From Macrostomum hystrix (taxonomy: Eukaryota > Platyhelminthes > Macrostomidae), in contig CATNEN010000038.1 of assembly GCA_950097015.1 (NCBI GenBank), forward strand, positions 4,447,001 to 4,511,000: a stretch of 64,000 nt of DNA. Reading direction: 5' to 3'. The notes beneath the pieces were generated by a model, which saw only the letters and a program-made list of their open reading frames with translations, was not told the origin of the DNA and searched no databases. Position 1 is the first letter of the stretch; the number at the start of each line of letters is the position of its first letter. Shown here piece by piece: positions 1 to 10,257 of this stretch. A program made the position numbers and the translations under genes.

Positions 1-78
1 TACTCTTTTATCTCACCTAGCTTCTCACTCTTTTATCTCACCTAGCTTCTCACTCTTTTATCTCACCTAGCTTCTAAC
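1..78. repeat. 25-bp tandem array at the window edge
   Basis: About three copies of a 25-bp unit beginning ACTCTTTTATCTCACCTAGC are seen before the sequence becomes unique near base 79. The array probably began before the window. It lies downstream of the last visible exon of the Ig/DB/FN3 gene, so it is probably intronic. Confidence 0.9.
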
Positions 79-198
79 CTGAAGTCTAGAATTGATTCTT
101 TATTTTCTAAACTACGAGCATAAAAAGCAGGACTGTCTACTTGCATAAAACAAAGCTTCTGAGTTAATCTAATACAGTTTTCCTGACACCTTACTTAC

Positions 199-3100
199 CG
201 TAAGGCAGGTGTGATGTATTGACACTGGCTGACCAGTTGCTAGGAAGATCGGGCAGCAGCCAGACGGTCACGGAGTCTGACTGCAGGCTAGAGCCAGCGT
301 TGGACTCGGCAGTCAGGCGGAATGAGTACTCGCCGCCCGGCTGAAGGCTGACCACGTGACCGACTGTCACATCGGCTGGGAACTGGGCTAGCACAACCTG
401 TTAGCAGGTTTGAGGGAGAAGCGGTGCAGTCATCCATAATTACTAATAAATTGCTAATAAGGTAGTGACAGACAGGTACAGGAACTGACGGACAGGTAGA
501 GGCAGTGACAAAAAGAACACCAAGGAGTACCAGGGAAAGTGAGGAAATGACATGTTGGCTCACCCCAGTCTTCATCACGCCGGCGACCCGCACGTCGGCC
601 ATCAGTCGGTAGCGAAACTCCACGCCGAGCGGGCGTCGGTTCGGCAGCTGCCACGCCAGGTCCACGAAGTTGGTGCCGTAGGACTCTACGCGGAGGCCAG
701 TGGGCGCGGAGGGTACGGAGCTGTAGGCCTTTCTGGCGCAAGCGGCGGCCGATGCCAAGGCATCTGAGCAGTGCTCAGACGGAGGAGGATCACCGGACTG
801 GGCGGCGCAGACAGACAGACAGGAGGGGGGCACTCCGGAGGCCTGACAGCACGCGGTGTTGTTGCGACCGTCAGTGAGGCAGGTGAGCAGGCCGGGCAGG
901 GCGGCGCTGCTCTTGCAGAAGGGAGACAGGCCGGCCGGATTGAATGCCCTGGGGCTGGCGCAGTGGCTGCTGCAGTTGGACGGCACCTGTTGCCAAGGTG
1001 AGCGTAATTGAGGGCATGCAAAAATTAAGTTATTGGGCACCTGAGCTAGCAGCCGGGGATCGGGAGACAGTTGGATTTGATGGGCTAACATGGGTCAGGA
1101 AAGGATGGGTCAGGAGAGGATGGGTCAGGAAAGGATGGGTCAGGAAAAGATGGGTCAGGAAAGGATGGGTCAGGAAAGGATGGGTCAGGAGAGGATGGGT
1201 CAGGAAAGGATGTGGCAGGAGAGGATGGGTCAGGAATGGATGTGGCAGGAGAGGATGTGTCAGGAATGGATGGGTCAGGAAAGGATGGGTCAGGAATGGA
1301 TGTGGCAGGAGAGGATGTGGCAGGAAAGGATGGGTCAGGAATGGATGTGGCAGGAGAGGATGTGTCAGGAATGGATGGGTCAGGAAAGGATGGGTCAGGA
1401 ATGGATGTGGCAGGAGAGGATGTGTCAGGAATGGATGGGTCAGGAATGGATGGGTCAGGAATGGATGGGTCAGGAATGGATGGGTCAGGAAAGGATGTGT
1501 CAGGAGAGGATGTGTCAGGGATGAGGCACGAACAGCAGCCGCAACTCACGGTCAGCTGATCGCAGCAGTCGGGCATGTCAGGTTCACCAGAGTTGCCAGC
1601 AGGTCGAGAGCTGCTGGGCGGTGCGTCCATGGTCATGACGGTCATGCGGTTGCTGGGCAGGCTGCTGCCAAGTCTGCCAATTGCGACAACGGTCAGTTCG
1701 TAGAAGCGATCGCTGGCCAAGCCTACGACTGTCTGCTCAGTGACTTCGCTGGCGATGGCGGTGCGCCAGCCGGTGACCTTGTCGGCAACCAGCAGGCTGT
1801 AGTTGAGCACCAGGCCGGGGTTGTACAGGGGCGGCTGCCAGTGCACCGACACGGATCTGTCCGTGATGACGTCCAGGACGAGCAGCCGGGGCGGTGACGG
1901 GATGCCGGCGGCGCCGGAGTCGTAGCACCTGGCGATGGCATCCAGGTGAGGCAGGCAGACGCTGGTATCGTGAACATCAACGTGAGGCGACTCGCCGGTG
2001 CAGAACTTGCCGCAGGCGGCTAGTGGAACCCCCTGCGACTGGCAGCAGTCCGTGTGGTTGCGGCCGCCTGAGGGTGGGAGTTCGATTTGGCATTGTATTA
2101 GAAAAATAATTAGGGCAAAAATTGGGTATTAACTCGCTAATACCACATGGGATGTGCCACAATGGGATTTAACCCATAATGCTCAACTAACCCGCGTAGC
2201 AGGCGAAGGCGCTAGACAAATGCTTGCCGCAGCTGGAATTAATTATGTCATTCAGGTCCAGAATGGGCCGGCCGGCGCACAGGCGGTCAGCGCACAGCGA
2301 GTCCACTTTCTTGTCTAGGCAGCACTCTGCAATCGGTGACGCGGGGCGGCACTCTTTGATGTGCTGCTTGCCTTGCCTCAATAGTGATATTCAGTTACGA
2401 GACTTGACAATCGGAATTGGGGAAGTGGAGAAAAAACGGGACGCGGGACTAAGCTCGGGGGAGGCATATTTTCGTGTGAGGTGCGCCCGGTGGACCAGGT
2501 GAGATAATTGCGCTTAATTGCCCTCTGCTTATCAGGTTTATCAATAGTCGGAGGTTGGGCATGAAAAGCTGGCTTTGATGTCTCAATTTACCGCCTTTAG
2601 CCAGGTAGAGGAATGCCATTATAACAATTTGGCGCACAACAAAGGCAGGTGGAGAGGGGGTTGAGTGGCAAAGCGGTCTAACGAGCTTGATTCCGCGGTG
2701 AGGCCACATTCATTCAGCCACGGAGAGAAGGCTTCGGTGCTTGCCGTGCAATTTACACCTTTCGAGCGCCAAACTCCGAGGCACAGTGAAAGTGTACACT
2801 GCCTGACGATTAGAAAGTCGGGGCAGATGTACACAATAGTGTGAGTGTGTGAATGGGTACACTATCTGTGTGCGTGTGTGCTCAGGAGTCAGCGGAATGA
2901 GCAGAATCGCCTACTCGCTGGCTGCGGGTCTAGTGTTTCCAAATGATGTGCCATTGCCAGCAGCCACCCTGCAATCATTATTATTATTATAAGGACAGGC
3001 GGAGGGTGTCGAGGGCGGCCCACCTGAGGTGCCGGGGAAGTTCTCAAAGCGAGGGAAGCAAAAAACGATGATTCATTGCTACGGGACAGGTGTCGAAGTA

Positions 3101-6100
3101 ATAGTCATTAATCAGTTTGAATACCGGGCCTGAAGGTGATAAAATGATATTTTTACTGGCTATCTACCCACTGCGTTCGATTTTGCTAAAAATCGGAACG
3201 CATTGAGAAGACTTTATATGCTCACTGTCAGTAAAACAATTATGAAATAAGAATCAGGTCACGCAGCTACCAGCAATGACTCATGCTGAATTAAGGAGGC
3301 AAGGTGTTGGCTCACCTGCTGAATGGATCGGTCACTGATCACTCACTGATTGATCAACAACACTAATTGATTCAACTGATAAATCACTGCCTGTATACCT
3401 ACTTTGAACTGTGCTTCATAGTTGAATTGATACACTGATGTCAATGCCCTCGTATATACAAACAAGCAATTATGCAAATGTTAAGTTTTTTAATTAAGTG
3501 ACACTGGTTGCGAAGAAGATTAGAACTAAAAAAATCATTTTCAGCGGCAATTAACCGGAAGCCAGACTCGCAGATAAACTCATCTTAAGACACAGATAAA
3601 TTCTAGGTTAAATACCTTTCCCACAAGTCATCGGACTACTTACAGAGCATCTGGCCAAAGTATAAAAGGCGGTATGAATAAAAATTATTTAAAAAAACTG
3701 TAAAAATTAAAGCTATTGAAGCTAGATTGTGGATAAGAAAAACTCGATCGTATCAGTTAAAAATAACGGTAAATAGATACCAGCATTAGCTGGCGCAATT
3801 GAGGGCGAGGTGTGGCGTCCCCCCAGTCCATGGACTGAGCAGCCGTACGCAGCCTTCAGATGCGCCCGGCAATAGCTGCGACTGTGCTGTCGGCTGCACA
3901 ACTGGCCCGATTGGGGCAGGTGTAGTCAATTATTATCATTCTGAGGGCGGTCGGTGGCAGAGCGGTTATCGCGTTTGCCTCTCGCACCACGGTCCCTAAG
4001 TTCGATTCCACGGCGAGGCCAAATTTATTTGGGGCGCAGCCGCGGAGAAAAGGCTTGGGGGCTTGTCGTGCAATTTACGCCCTTGTGGGCCAACCTTCAG
4101 GCACAGTTAAATTTACACTGCCTGACGATGAGAAAGTCAGGGCAGATGTACACACCTGTGTGAGCGTGTGCCTGCGTACAGTATCTGTGTGCGTGTGTGC
4201 TCAGGAGTCAGCGAAATGGGCAGAATTGCCTCCTCGCTGGCTGCGGGTCTAGTATCACTAAATTATGTGCCATTGCCCGCAGCCCTCCTGCAATTATATA
4301 AATTTTTATTATCATTATGAAGGCAGTTAAAATAAAAGAAGTGAAATCTACTAAATAAGTATAGATTGAAATGGTGAAAATATTGCGAATGCCGAAGTCA
4401 GAGGAAAGAGAACAGTTGTTGCAAAGTCTGTGTCCTCAAACAATAAAAGCAACTCTCACGCATGGCTGGCGTCGAGCTGACATCGGGCGTCACAGGTGGA
4501 CCGACGGTCGTAACAATGGGCGAAGGCAGCGAAGAGCCCTGGCTGCCGATGCTCTGGACGTAGACCGAGTACTTCGGCTCCAAGGGCTGCGGCGGAGCAG
4601 GCAAAGCAATAGTAGCGCCAACCAGGATGCTCATGCTGACGTTCTGCAGGGCGGACAGGTAGTGCGTGTAAAGATTCTGAATAATCCACTGAGCTATACT
4701 GAAAGCAAGCCACATACTACTGACGTTAGCTAGACTTGATCCTGATTTCATTCGATTGGATCTAAATTCTGGTGTCGATGACATACTCAAAAAGTCGATT
4801 CAAGTGTCGATGAGATACTTTAACGTGGCAATCCAGGTGTAAATAATATACTTCAAGGAGGCAATCCAGGTGTAAATGACGTGCTTTAAGGAGGCAATCC
4901 AGGTGTAAATGACGTGCTTTAAGGAGGCAATCCAGGTGTAAATGACGTGCTTTAAGGAGGCAATCCAGGTGTAAATGACGTGCTTTAAGGAGGCAATCCA
5001 GGTGTAAATGACGTGCTTTAAGGAGGCAATCCAGGTGTAAATGACGTGCTTTAAGGAGGCAATCCAGGTGTAAATGACGTGCTTTAAGGAGGCAATCCAG
5101 GTGTAAATGACGTGCTTTAAGGAGGCAATCCAGGTGTAAATGACGTGCTTCAAGGAGGCAATACAGGTGTAAATTGCGTGCTTTAAGGAGGCAATGCTGG
5201 CATCGAAAGTCATTAGTGAGTCCCACTACAAAAAACTAAAAAAGACTCAGAATAACTCACACTGAAATAGTACACATCTGAGTCGGCCTTCCAGTGCACA
5301 GAGTAGCCTTTGACCAGCTGCGGATTGGTCACTGGCTCCGACCATTTCACAGAGATCAGTCGCTTAGTGCTGTCCAAAGAAGCGCTCACGTCTCGAGGCG
5401 GTCCAGGCACAGACACTGGGAGCAGTCGGGAAGGTGGGCTTTAGTTATGATATTTTCGAAACAATACTGATTTATCTCATTGACTGACTATATCCACAAC
5501 AGGACAGGCCACTTGCCTAGGTATACGCACATTGCACTACTAACTCGGTAAGTAGAAGGTAAGCATTTTGAACTGCCTAAAAACGAAACAGCTGAAACTA
5601 ATCAAGGTAAAATAACGAGGTAGTCGAAAGCACTCACCAAAGCCCTCGGCATGGCAGGTGAAAACGTCCTTCAGAACGGTGCCGTTGTAGCAGGCCGAAG
5701 CCGTGGCCTGTGAATTCTGGCAGAGTGGCAGGCAGGGCGTTGGCACGTTACGATGGGCGCAGCAGCGGGCCGCGTTACTGCTGCCTGCACAGACGAGCAT
5801 GATGCCATCATGAGAAGGTGCCTTCAAGCAACTCAAGTTACAAAGGAAAGTTCAGATTCTAAGAAATCAAACCTACCTAAGCCGCAGGTGCTCAGCTTAG
5901 TGCTGAACTGCAACAAGCAGGTAGCCGAGATTTCACCGCTGGCTGACAGCTTCCAGGGCTCGCAGAAGACCCGGCACTCTTCCGCGAGACCGGCGCCCCG
6001 GCAGCAGTCTAAAATGTCAACAGGAAGCGCTGAGCACTGGCACAGAGGCACTTCAGGACTGAGCTCTTCATGCACTCAGTGGACTTCAGGGACTGAGCTC

Positions 6101-7415
6101 TCACACCATGGCACTTCAGGGACTGAGCCCTGACACCAAGGTATTTCAGGGACTGAGCCCTGACACCAAGGTATTTAAGGGACTGAGCCCTGACACCAAG
6201 GTATTTAAGGGACTGAGCCCTGAAACCAATGCACCTCAGGGACTGAGCCCCGACACCATGGCAGTGGTGTCAGTCATATTAAGAAAGTCAGACACGCACT
6301 AACAGAGCACATATTTCATCACTCACTGGCAAAGGCGGTCTGATTAACGTCTGTTTTAACGGATCCCTTAATTCTCAGGTAGATATCGTGCGTCATCTTG
6401 AATCCGGCAGTGGAGGTGGTGCCGTCGCTAGCCTGGCACTGGTAGTGGCCGAATGTCTGCTCGGTGACCCGCACAGTCAGGGTCAGGGCCCAGTAGGTGT
6501 CGCTGAGGTTTCCCACACTGGCCAGTGGCTGGACGGTGTAGGCATGGCCCGCTGACAGCAGCTGCTGTGGCATGGAGTCGCCAGCGTAGGTTGACACAGG
6601 CAGGTGCTGGTCTGTGAAGTACCAGACCACCTGGTGAAGGACAAATGCATTGGAATGAAATTAAAGTGGTGATTGTGCGTATGAAATTATAAGCAAATTA
6701 ATATTTTCAAAGAGATTTGAGACGATTCCAAGAGCTTTGAGACGATTCCAAGAGGTTTGAGACGATTCCCAGAGGTTTGAGACGATTTGCAGAGGTTTGA
6801 GACGATTCCCAGAGGTTTGAGACTATTCCCAGAGGTTTGAGACTATTCCCAGAGGTTTGAGACGATTCCCAGAGGTTTGAGACGATTCCTAGAGGTTTGA
6901 TACGATTTGCAGAGGTTTGAGACGATTCCCAGAGGTTTGAGACGATTCCTAGAGGTTTGATACGATTTGCAGAGGTTTGAGACGATTCCCAGAGGTTTGA
7001 GACGATTCCCAGAGGTTTGAGACGATTCCCAGAGGTTTGAGACGATTCCCAGAGGTTTGAGACGATTCCCAGAGGTTTGAGACGATTCCCAGAGGTTTGA
7101 GACAATTCTAGGAAGTTAATCCACGTTGACTTGCATTGGCGGAGCGCCGGGCCACGCAGGTGAGATTCACAATTGAATTTTGCGACACTGTCATGTCCGC
7201 GGTGGATTCTGGCTCGCTGATCAGCGGCAGCGGCTGCGGCTTCGGTGGCGGCGACGGCGACGGAGTTGTTTGACAAGCGCCTGGCGACAGCAGAAACAGC
7301 AGCGGAAGCGGAGCTGGCAAACGTGAGATAAAAATGAAGACAATTTTGTGCGTATCCAGTGAGAAACTCCTAATCACAAGAGATTGCACTCACCTTGAAA
7401 TATCCAGTGCAGCAT
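199..7415 (-). CDS. Secreted Ig / DB-module / fibronectin type III protein (5' part)
   Basis: Eleven exons can be chained in phase on the minus strand: 7415-7394, 7313-7135, 6630-6361, 6036-5877, 5784-5638, 5415-5261, 4676-4460, about 2371-2192, 2067-1550, 986-564 and 397-199. They give about 823 residues and the last donor (GTAAGT) leads off the window. Exon 1 plus exon 2 form a signal peptide starting MLHWIFQ and ending about LLSPGACQ. An Ig domain follows (NLTC, VVWYF, GHYQCQAS). The rest repeats the order DB-DB-FN3 three times. DB modules show a CC pair, then CxxxC, then a distal C, for example DCCRGAGLAEECRVFC. FN3 domains show VKWSEP, VSVHWQPP and DLAWQLP. Proteins with Ig, DB and FN3 domains are known in nematodes; cell-surface or matrix roles are inferred. 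The acceptor near 2371 is the weakest junction, chosen to keep phase. Confidence 0.8.
1085..1525. repeat. 15-bp minisatellite in an intron of the Ig/DB/FN3 gene
   Basis: About 29 copies of the 15-bp unit GGGTCAGGAAAGGAT lie head to tail, with variants such as TGGCAGGAGAG. The array fills most of the intron between exons 1550-2067 and 564-986. Because 15 is a multiple of three and the unit lacks stops, it gives open frames on both strands that are not genes. Confidence 0.95.
2650..2996 (+). mobile_element. tRNA-derived SINE, copy 1
   Basis: The 5' part resembles a tRNA (GAGTGGCAAAGCGGTCTAAC then GATTCCGCGGTGAGGCC). It is followed by the family body (GTGCAATTTACAC, ACTGCCTGACGAT, GGGCAGATGTACACA, GTGCTCAGGAGTCAGCG, GGCTGCGGGTCTAGT) and a TTATTATTATT tail. 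The tRNA part is worn. It lies in the 2.1-kb intron between exons 2192-2371 and 4460-4676. Confidence 0.8.
2997..3945. other. Intronic unique sequence, no gene seen
   Basis: This stretch between two SINE copies is AT-rich and holds no convincing exon, RNA gene or array. A TATAAAAGG-like string on the plus strand near 3661 has no coding sequence next to it and is not called as a promoter. Confidence 0.5.
3946..4318 (+). mobile_element. tRNA-derived SINE, copy 2 (best preserved)
   Basis: The head has a good box A-like string (TGGCAGAGCGG) and box B (AGTTCGATTCC), spaced as in a tRNA with a long variable arm. The body matches copy 1 through GTGCAATTTACGC, CACTGCCTGACGATGAG, GGGCAGATGTACACA and TGCTCAGGAGTCAGCG. 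It ends in a TTATTATCATTATG tail rather than poly(A). Confidence 0.85.
4815..5205. repeat. 33-bp minisatellite in an intron of the Ig/DB/FN3 gene
   Basis: About eleven near-identical 33-bp units carry GGAGGCAATCCAGGTGTAAA followed by TGACGTGCTTTAA. The copies at both ends are more divergent. The array fills the intron that splits an FN3 domain between exons 5261-5415 and 4460-4676. It is open in two minus-strand frames only because the period is a multiple of three. Confidence 0.95.
6052..6256. repeat. 30-bp minisatellite in an intron of the Ig/DB/FN3 gene
   Basis: Six to seven copies of a 30-bp unit containing GGGACTGAGCCCTGACACCA and AGGTATTTCA are present. The array sits in the short intron between the Ig exon (6361-6630) and the first DB exon (5877-6036) and almost touches the DB exon. 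Confidence 0.9.
6715..7112. repeat. 20-bp minisatellite in the intron splitting the Ig domain
   Basis: About 20 copies of the 20-bp unit AGAGGTTTGAGACGATTCCC fill the intron between exons 7135-7313 and 6361-6630. The unit core TTGAGACGATTCC is also the core of the array at 7645-8560. Confidence 0.95.
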
Positions 7416-7644
7416 TGCGCCGGTTAATCTTATGTGCGTTAATTTTTTATGCAACGGTTTGTTTCAACTGATTGAACTGAGCTTCCTCAAGCAGCGACTA
7501 AAGAACTGTGTGACCAGCGTCTTTTGGCGTTGGCTGAAATCGGAAATTGTGCGGATCCTGGTGAATCTTTCGGAATTTTAGTGGCCCTGAATACTGAGGC
7601 GATTATGATAACCTGCTCAATGAAGCACTGGTGAAAAGTGGAAG

Positions 7645-8560
7645 CGATTCAAATGGTGATTGAGACGATTGCAATGGGATTGAGACGATTCCGATGGGAT
7701 TGAGACGATTCCAATGGTGATTGAGACGATTCCAATGGGATTGATACGATTCCAATGGTGATTAAGACGATTCCAATGGTGATTGAGACGATTCCAATGG
7801 GATTGATACGATTCCGATGGGATTGAGACGATTCCAATGGTGATTGAGACGATTCCAATGGGATTGATACGATTCCAATGGTGATTAAGACGATTCCAAT
7901 GGTGATTAAGACGATTCCGATGGGATTGAGACGATTCAAATGGTGATTGAGACGATTCCAACGGGATTGATACGATTCCAATGGTGATTAAGACGATTCC
8001 AATGGTGATTGAGACGATTCCAATGGGATTGATACGATTCCAATGGTGATTAAGACGATTCCAATGGTGATTAAGACGATTCCGATGGGATTGAGACGAT
8101 TCCGATGGGATTGAGACGATTCCGATGGGATTGAGACGATTCAAATGGTGATTAAGACGATCCTAATGGGATTGAGACGATTCCAATGGCGATTGAGACG
8201 ATCCAAATGGGATTGAGACGATTCCAATGGCGATTGAGACGATTCCAATTGGATTGAGACGATTCCGATGGGATTGAGACGATTCCGATGGGATTGAGAC
8301 GATTCCGATGGGATTGAGACGATTCAAATGGTGATTAAGACGATCCTAATGGGATTGAGACGATTCCAATGGCGATTGAGACGATCCAAATGGGATTGAG
8401 ACGATTCCAATTGGATTGAGACGATTCCAATGGTGATTGAGACGATTCCAATGGGATTGAGACGATTCCAATTGGATTGAGACGATCCAAATGGGATTGA
8501 GACGATTCCGATGGGAATGAGACAATTCCAATGAGATTGAGTCGATTCCTAAGGAATATA
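7645..8560. repeat. 20-bp minisatellite upstream of the Ig/DB/FN3 gene
   Basis: About 45 copies of a 20-bp unit, typically GGGATTGAGACGATTCCAAT, alternate with a form reading GGTGATT in place of GGGATT. The order of variants repeats in blocks, which suggests duplication of several units at a time. The array starts about 230 bp upstream of the predicted ATG at 7415. Confidence 0.95.
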
Positions 8561-9044
8561 AAACTTGGATTGCTAATGGGATTGATCTAAATGTGTCAAA
8601 ATGTGAGCTAATGAACAAAAAAATTCTGACTCAAAGCAATTGACTTTCCTAAAACTCATCGAGCTTTTTTAAGAGCATAGTAACTTGACGACCCCTTACC
8701 AACTGCTGCTAGCCAACATACAGACATCAAGAACGTGATTCAAATTTGTTATTGCTAAATATATTGTTCGTGACTTTGAAAATGAGAAGACAATGTGCGA
8801 AAACGGAATAATGATTATATGTAAGTAGTGTGACACGATTCACCAATAAATTATACAAAACAGTGACTTCACCTCTACTCAAATAAATAAGTTGGCACTA
8901 CACAATCAAGCAGTTAACGACTAACGGTTTAAACGATGTGAAGCTTACCTAAGGGTAAGCTTACAAAATATAGGACTATGGAAAGGCACAAAAATATTGT
9001 TGGTTGAGCCGTAGCTGTGAGATAGACGGCATGTGAGTTGGTTT
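8561..9044. other. Intergenic AT-rich sequence, no gene seen
   Basis: This is unique sequence between two arrays. No exon, RNA gene or motif stood out on either strand. Confidence 0.6.
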
Positions 9045-9715
9045 GGGCTTGGGAAGTGAGGGCTTGGCTATGAGGTGGTTGGTTGGGAGTCTGCGTACAT
9101 TGCAGGCTGAGGGCTTGGCTGTGAGGTGGTTGGTTGGGAGACTGCGTACATTGCAGGCTGTGGGCTTGGCTATGAGGTGGTTGGTTGGGAGACTGCGTAC
9201 ATTGCAGGCTGTGGGCTTGGCTATGAGGTGGTTGGTTGGGAGACTGCGTACATTGCAGGCTGAGGGCTTGTCTGTCAGGTGGTTGGTTGGGAGACTGCGT
9301 ACATTGCAGGCTGAGGGCTTGTCTGTCAGGTGGTTGGTTGGGAGACTGCGTACATTGCAGGCTGAGGGCTTGTCTGTCAGGTGGTTGGTTGGGAGACTGC
9401 GTACATTGCAGGCTGAGGGCTTGTCTGTCAGGTGGTTGGTTGGGAGACTGCGTACATTGCAGGCTGAGGGCTTGTCTGTCAGGTGGTTGGTTGGGAGACT
9501 GCGTACATTGCAGGCTGAGGGCTTGTCTGTCAGGTGGTTGGTTGGGAGACTGCGTACATTGCAGGCTGAGGGCTTGTCTGTCAGGTGGTTGGTTGGGAGA
9601 CTGCGTACATTGCAGGCTGAAGGCTTGTCTGTCAGGTGGTTGGTTGGGAAACTGCGTACATTGCAGGCTGAGGGCTTGGCTGTGAGGTGGTTGGTTGGAA
9701 GACTGCGTACATAGC
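9045..9715. repeat. 51-bp minisatellite, intergenic
   Basis: Thirteen copies of a 51-bp unit are present, with segments GCTGAGGGCTTGTCTGTCAG, GTGGTTGGTTGGGAGACTGC and GTACATTGCAG. The central eight to nine copies are almost identical, and GGCTATGAGG or GGCTGTGAGG variants lie at the ends. The period is 17 codons, so two plus-strand frames are open, but there is no other sign of coding. Confidence 0.95.
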
Positions 9716-10257
9716 AGAATATAGTAATGCTAATGATGTGGCATTGATAAAGAGAGCTAATTACTAAGAATCACCAGAAGAAAAAATACAATATAAAGAA
9801 TAAAGCCTAGCCTTGTTAAGACTAGTACGAGTGCAAAGAAGTAAGTAGAAATGATAATGTAGGCATTCATTCTGAATCTTTCTCGATCGCTACTAAAAAT
9901 AGATACAAAAAAGAAGTTATGCGACACTATCAAACAGTCGCAGCTAACATATTACTGGTCCAATGGCAGAGTCCAGCTGCGTTGACTTAAGCAAGTTTAG
10001 AAAGGCCAATAATCTATAACCACTTGCTTGGGATAAGAGTCAAGTCTTGGTATCTTCAAAAAACAATTTACTAACACAATTCTTGAGAAGGAAATGATGA
10101 TTCGAGATCCCAAATCGAAGTCCAAAAAGTTTCGAATCCCAATCCCAGATCCTTAAGTTAGGAAACACCCCCAGATCTGAAAATCCGGAAAGTCAAATCC
10201 CAAAAAACTGGGTTATAAATATCTTCAGATATAACAAATGGCACCGTTCAGCGGTCA
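9716..10257. other. Sequence between the 51-bp array and the ALG11 stop
   Basis: This AT-rich stretch should include the ALG11 3' untranslated region on the minus strand. No exon or array was seen. Confidence 0.5.

Noticed and set aside
1085-1897. Long open frames on both strands across the 15-bp array
   Set aside because: They are open only because the 15-bp unit lacks stops and its period is a multiple of three; the minus-strand frame joins a real exon to intronic repeats, and the exon ends at a donor at 1550.
3950-4020. tRNA gene at the head of the SINE
   Set aside because: The same head and downstream body recur at several sites, so it is a tRNA-derived SINE head.
9043-9714. 223-codon plus-strand frame made of 17-residue repeats
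   Set aside because: It covers exactly the 51-bp array, a second frame is also open, and there is no signal peptide, splice context or non-repeat coding part.
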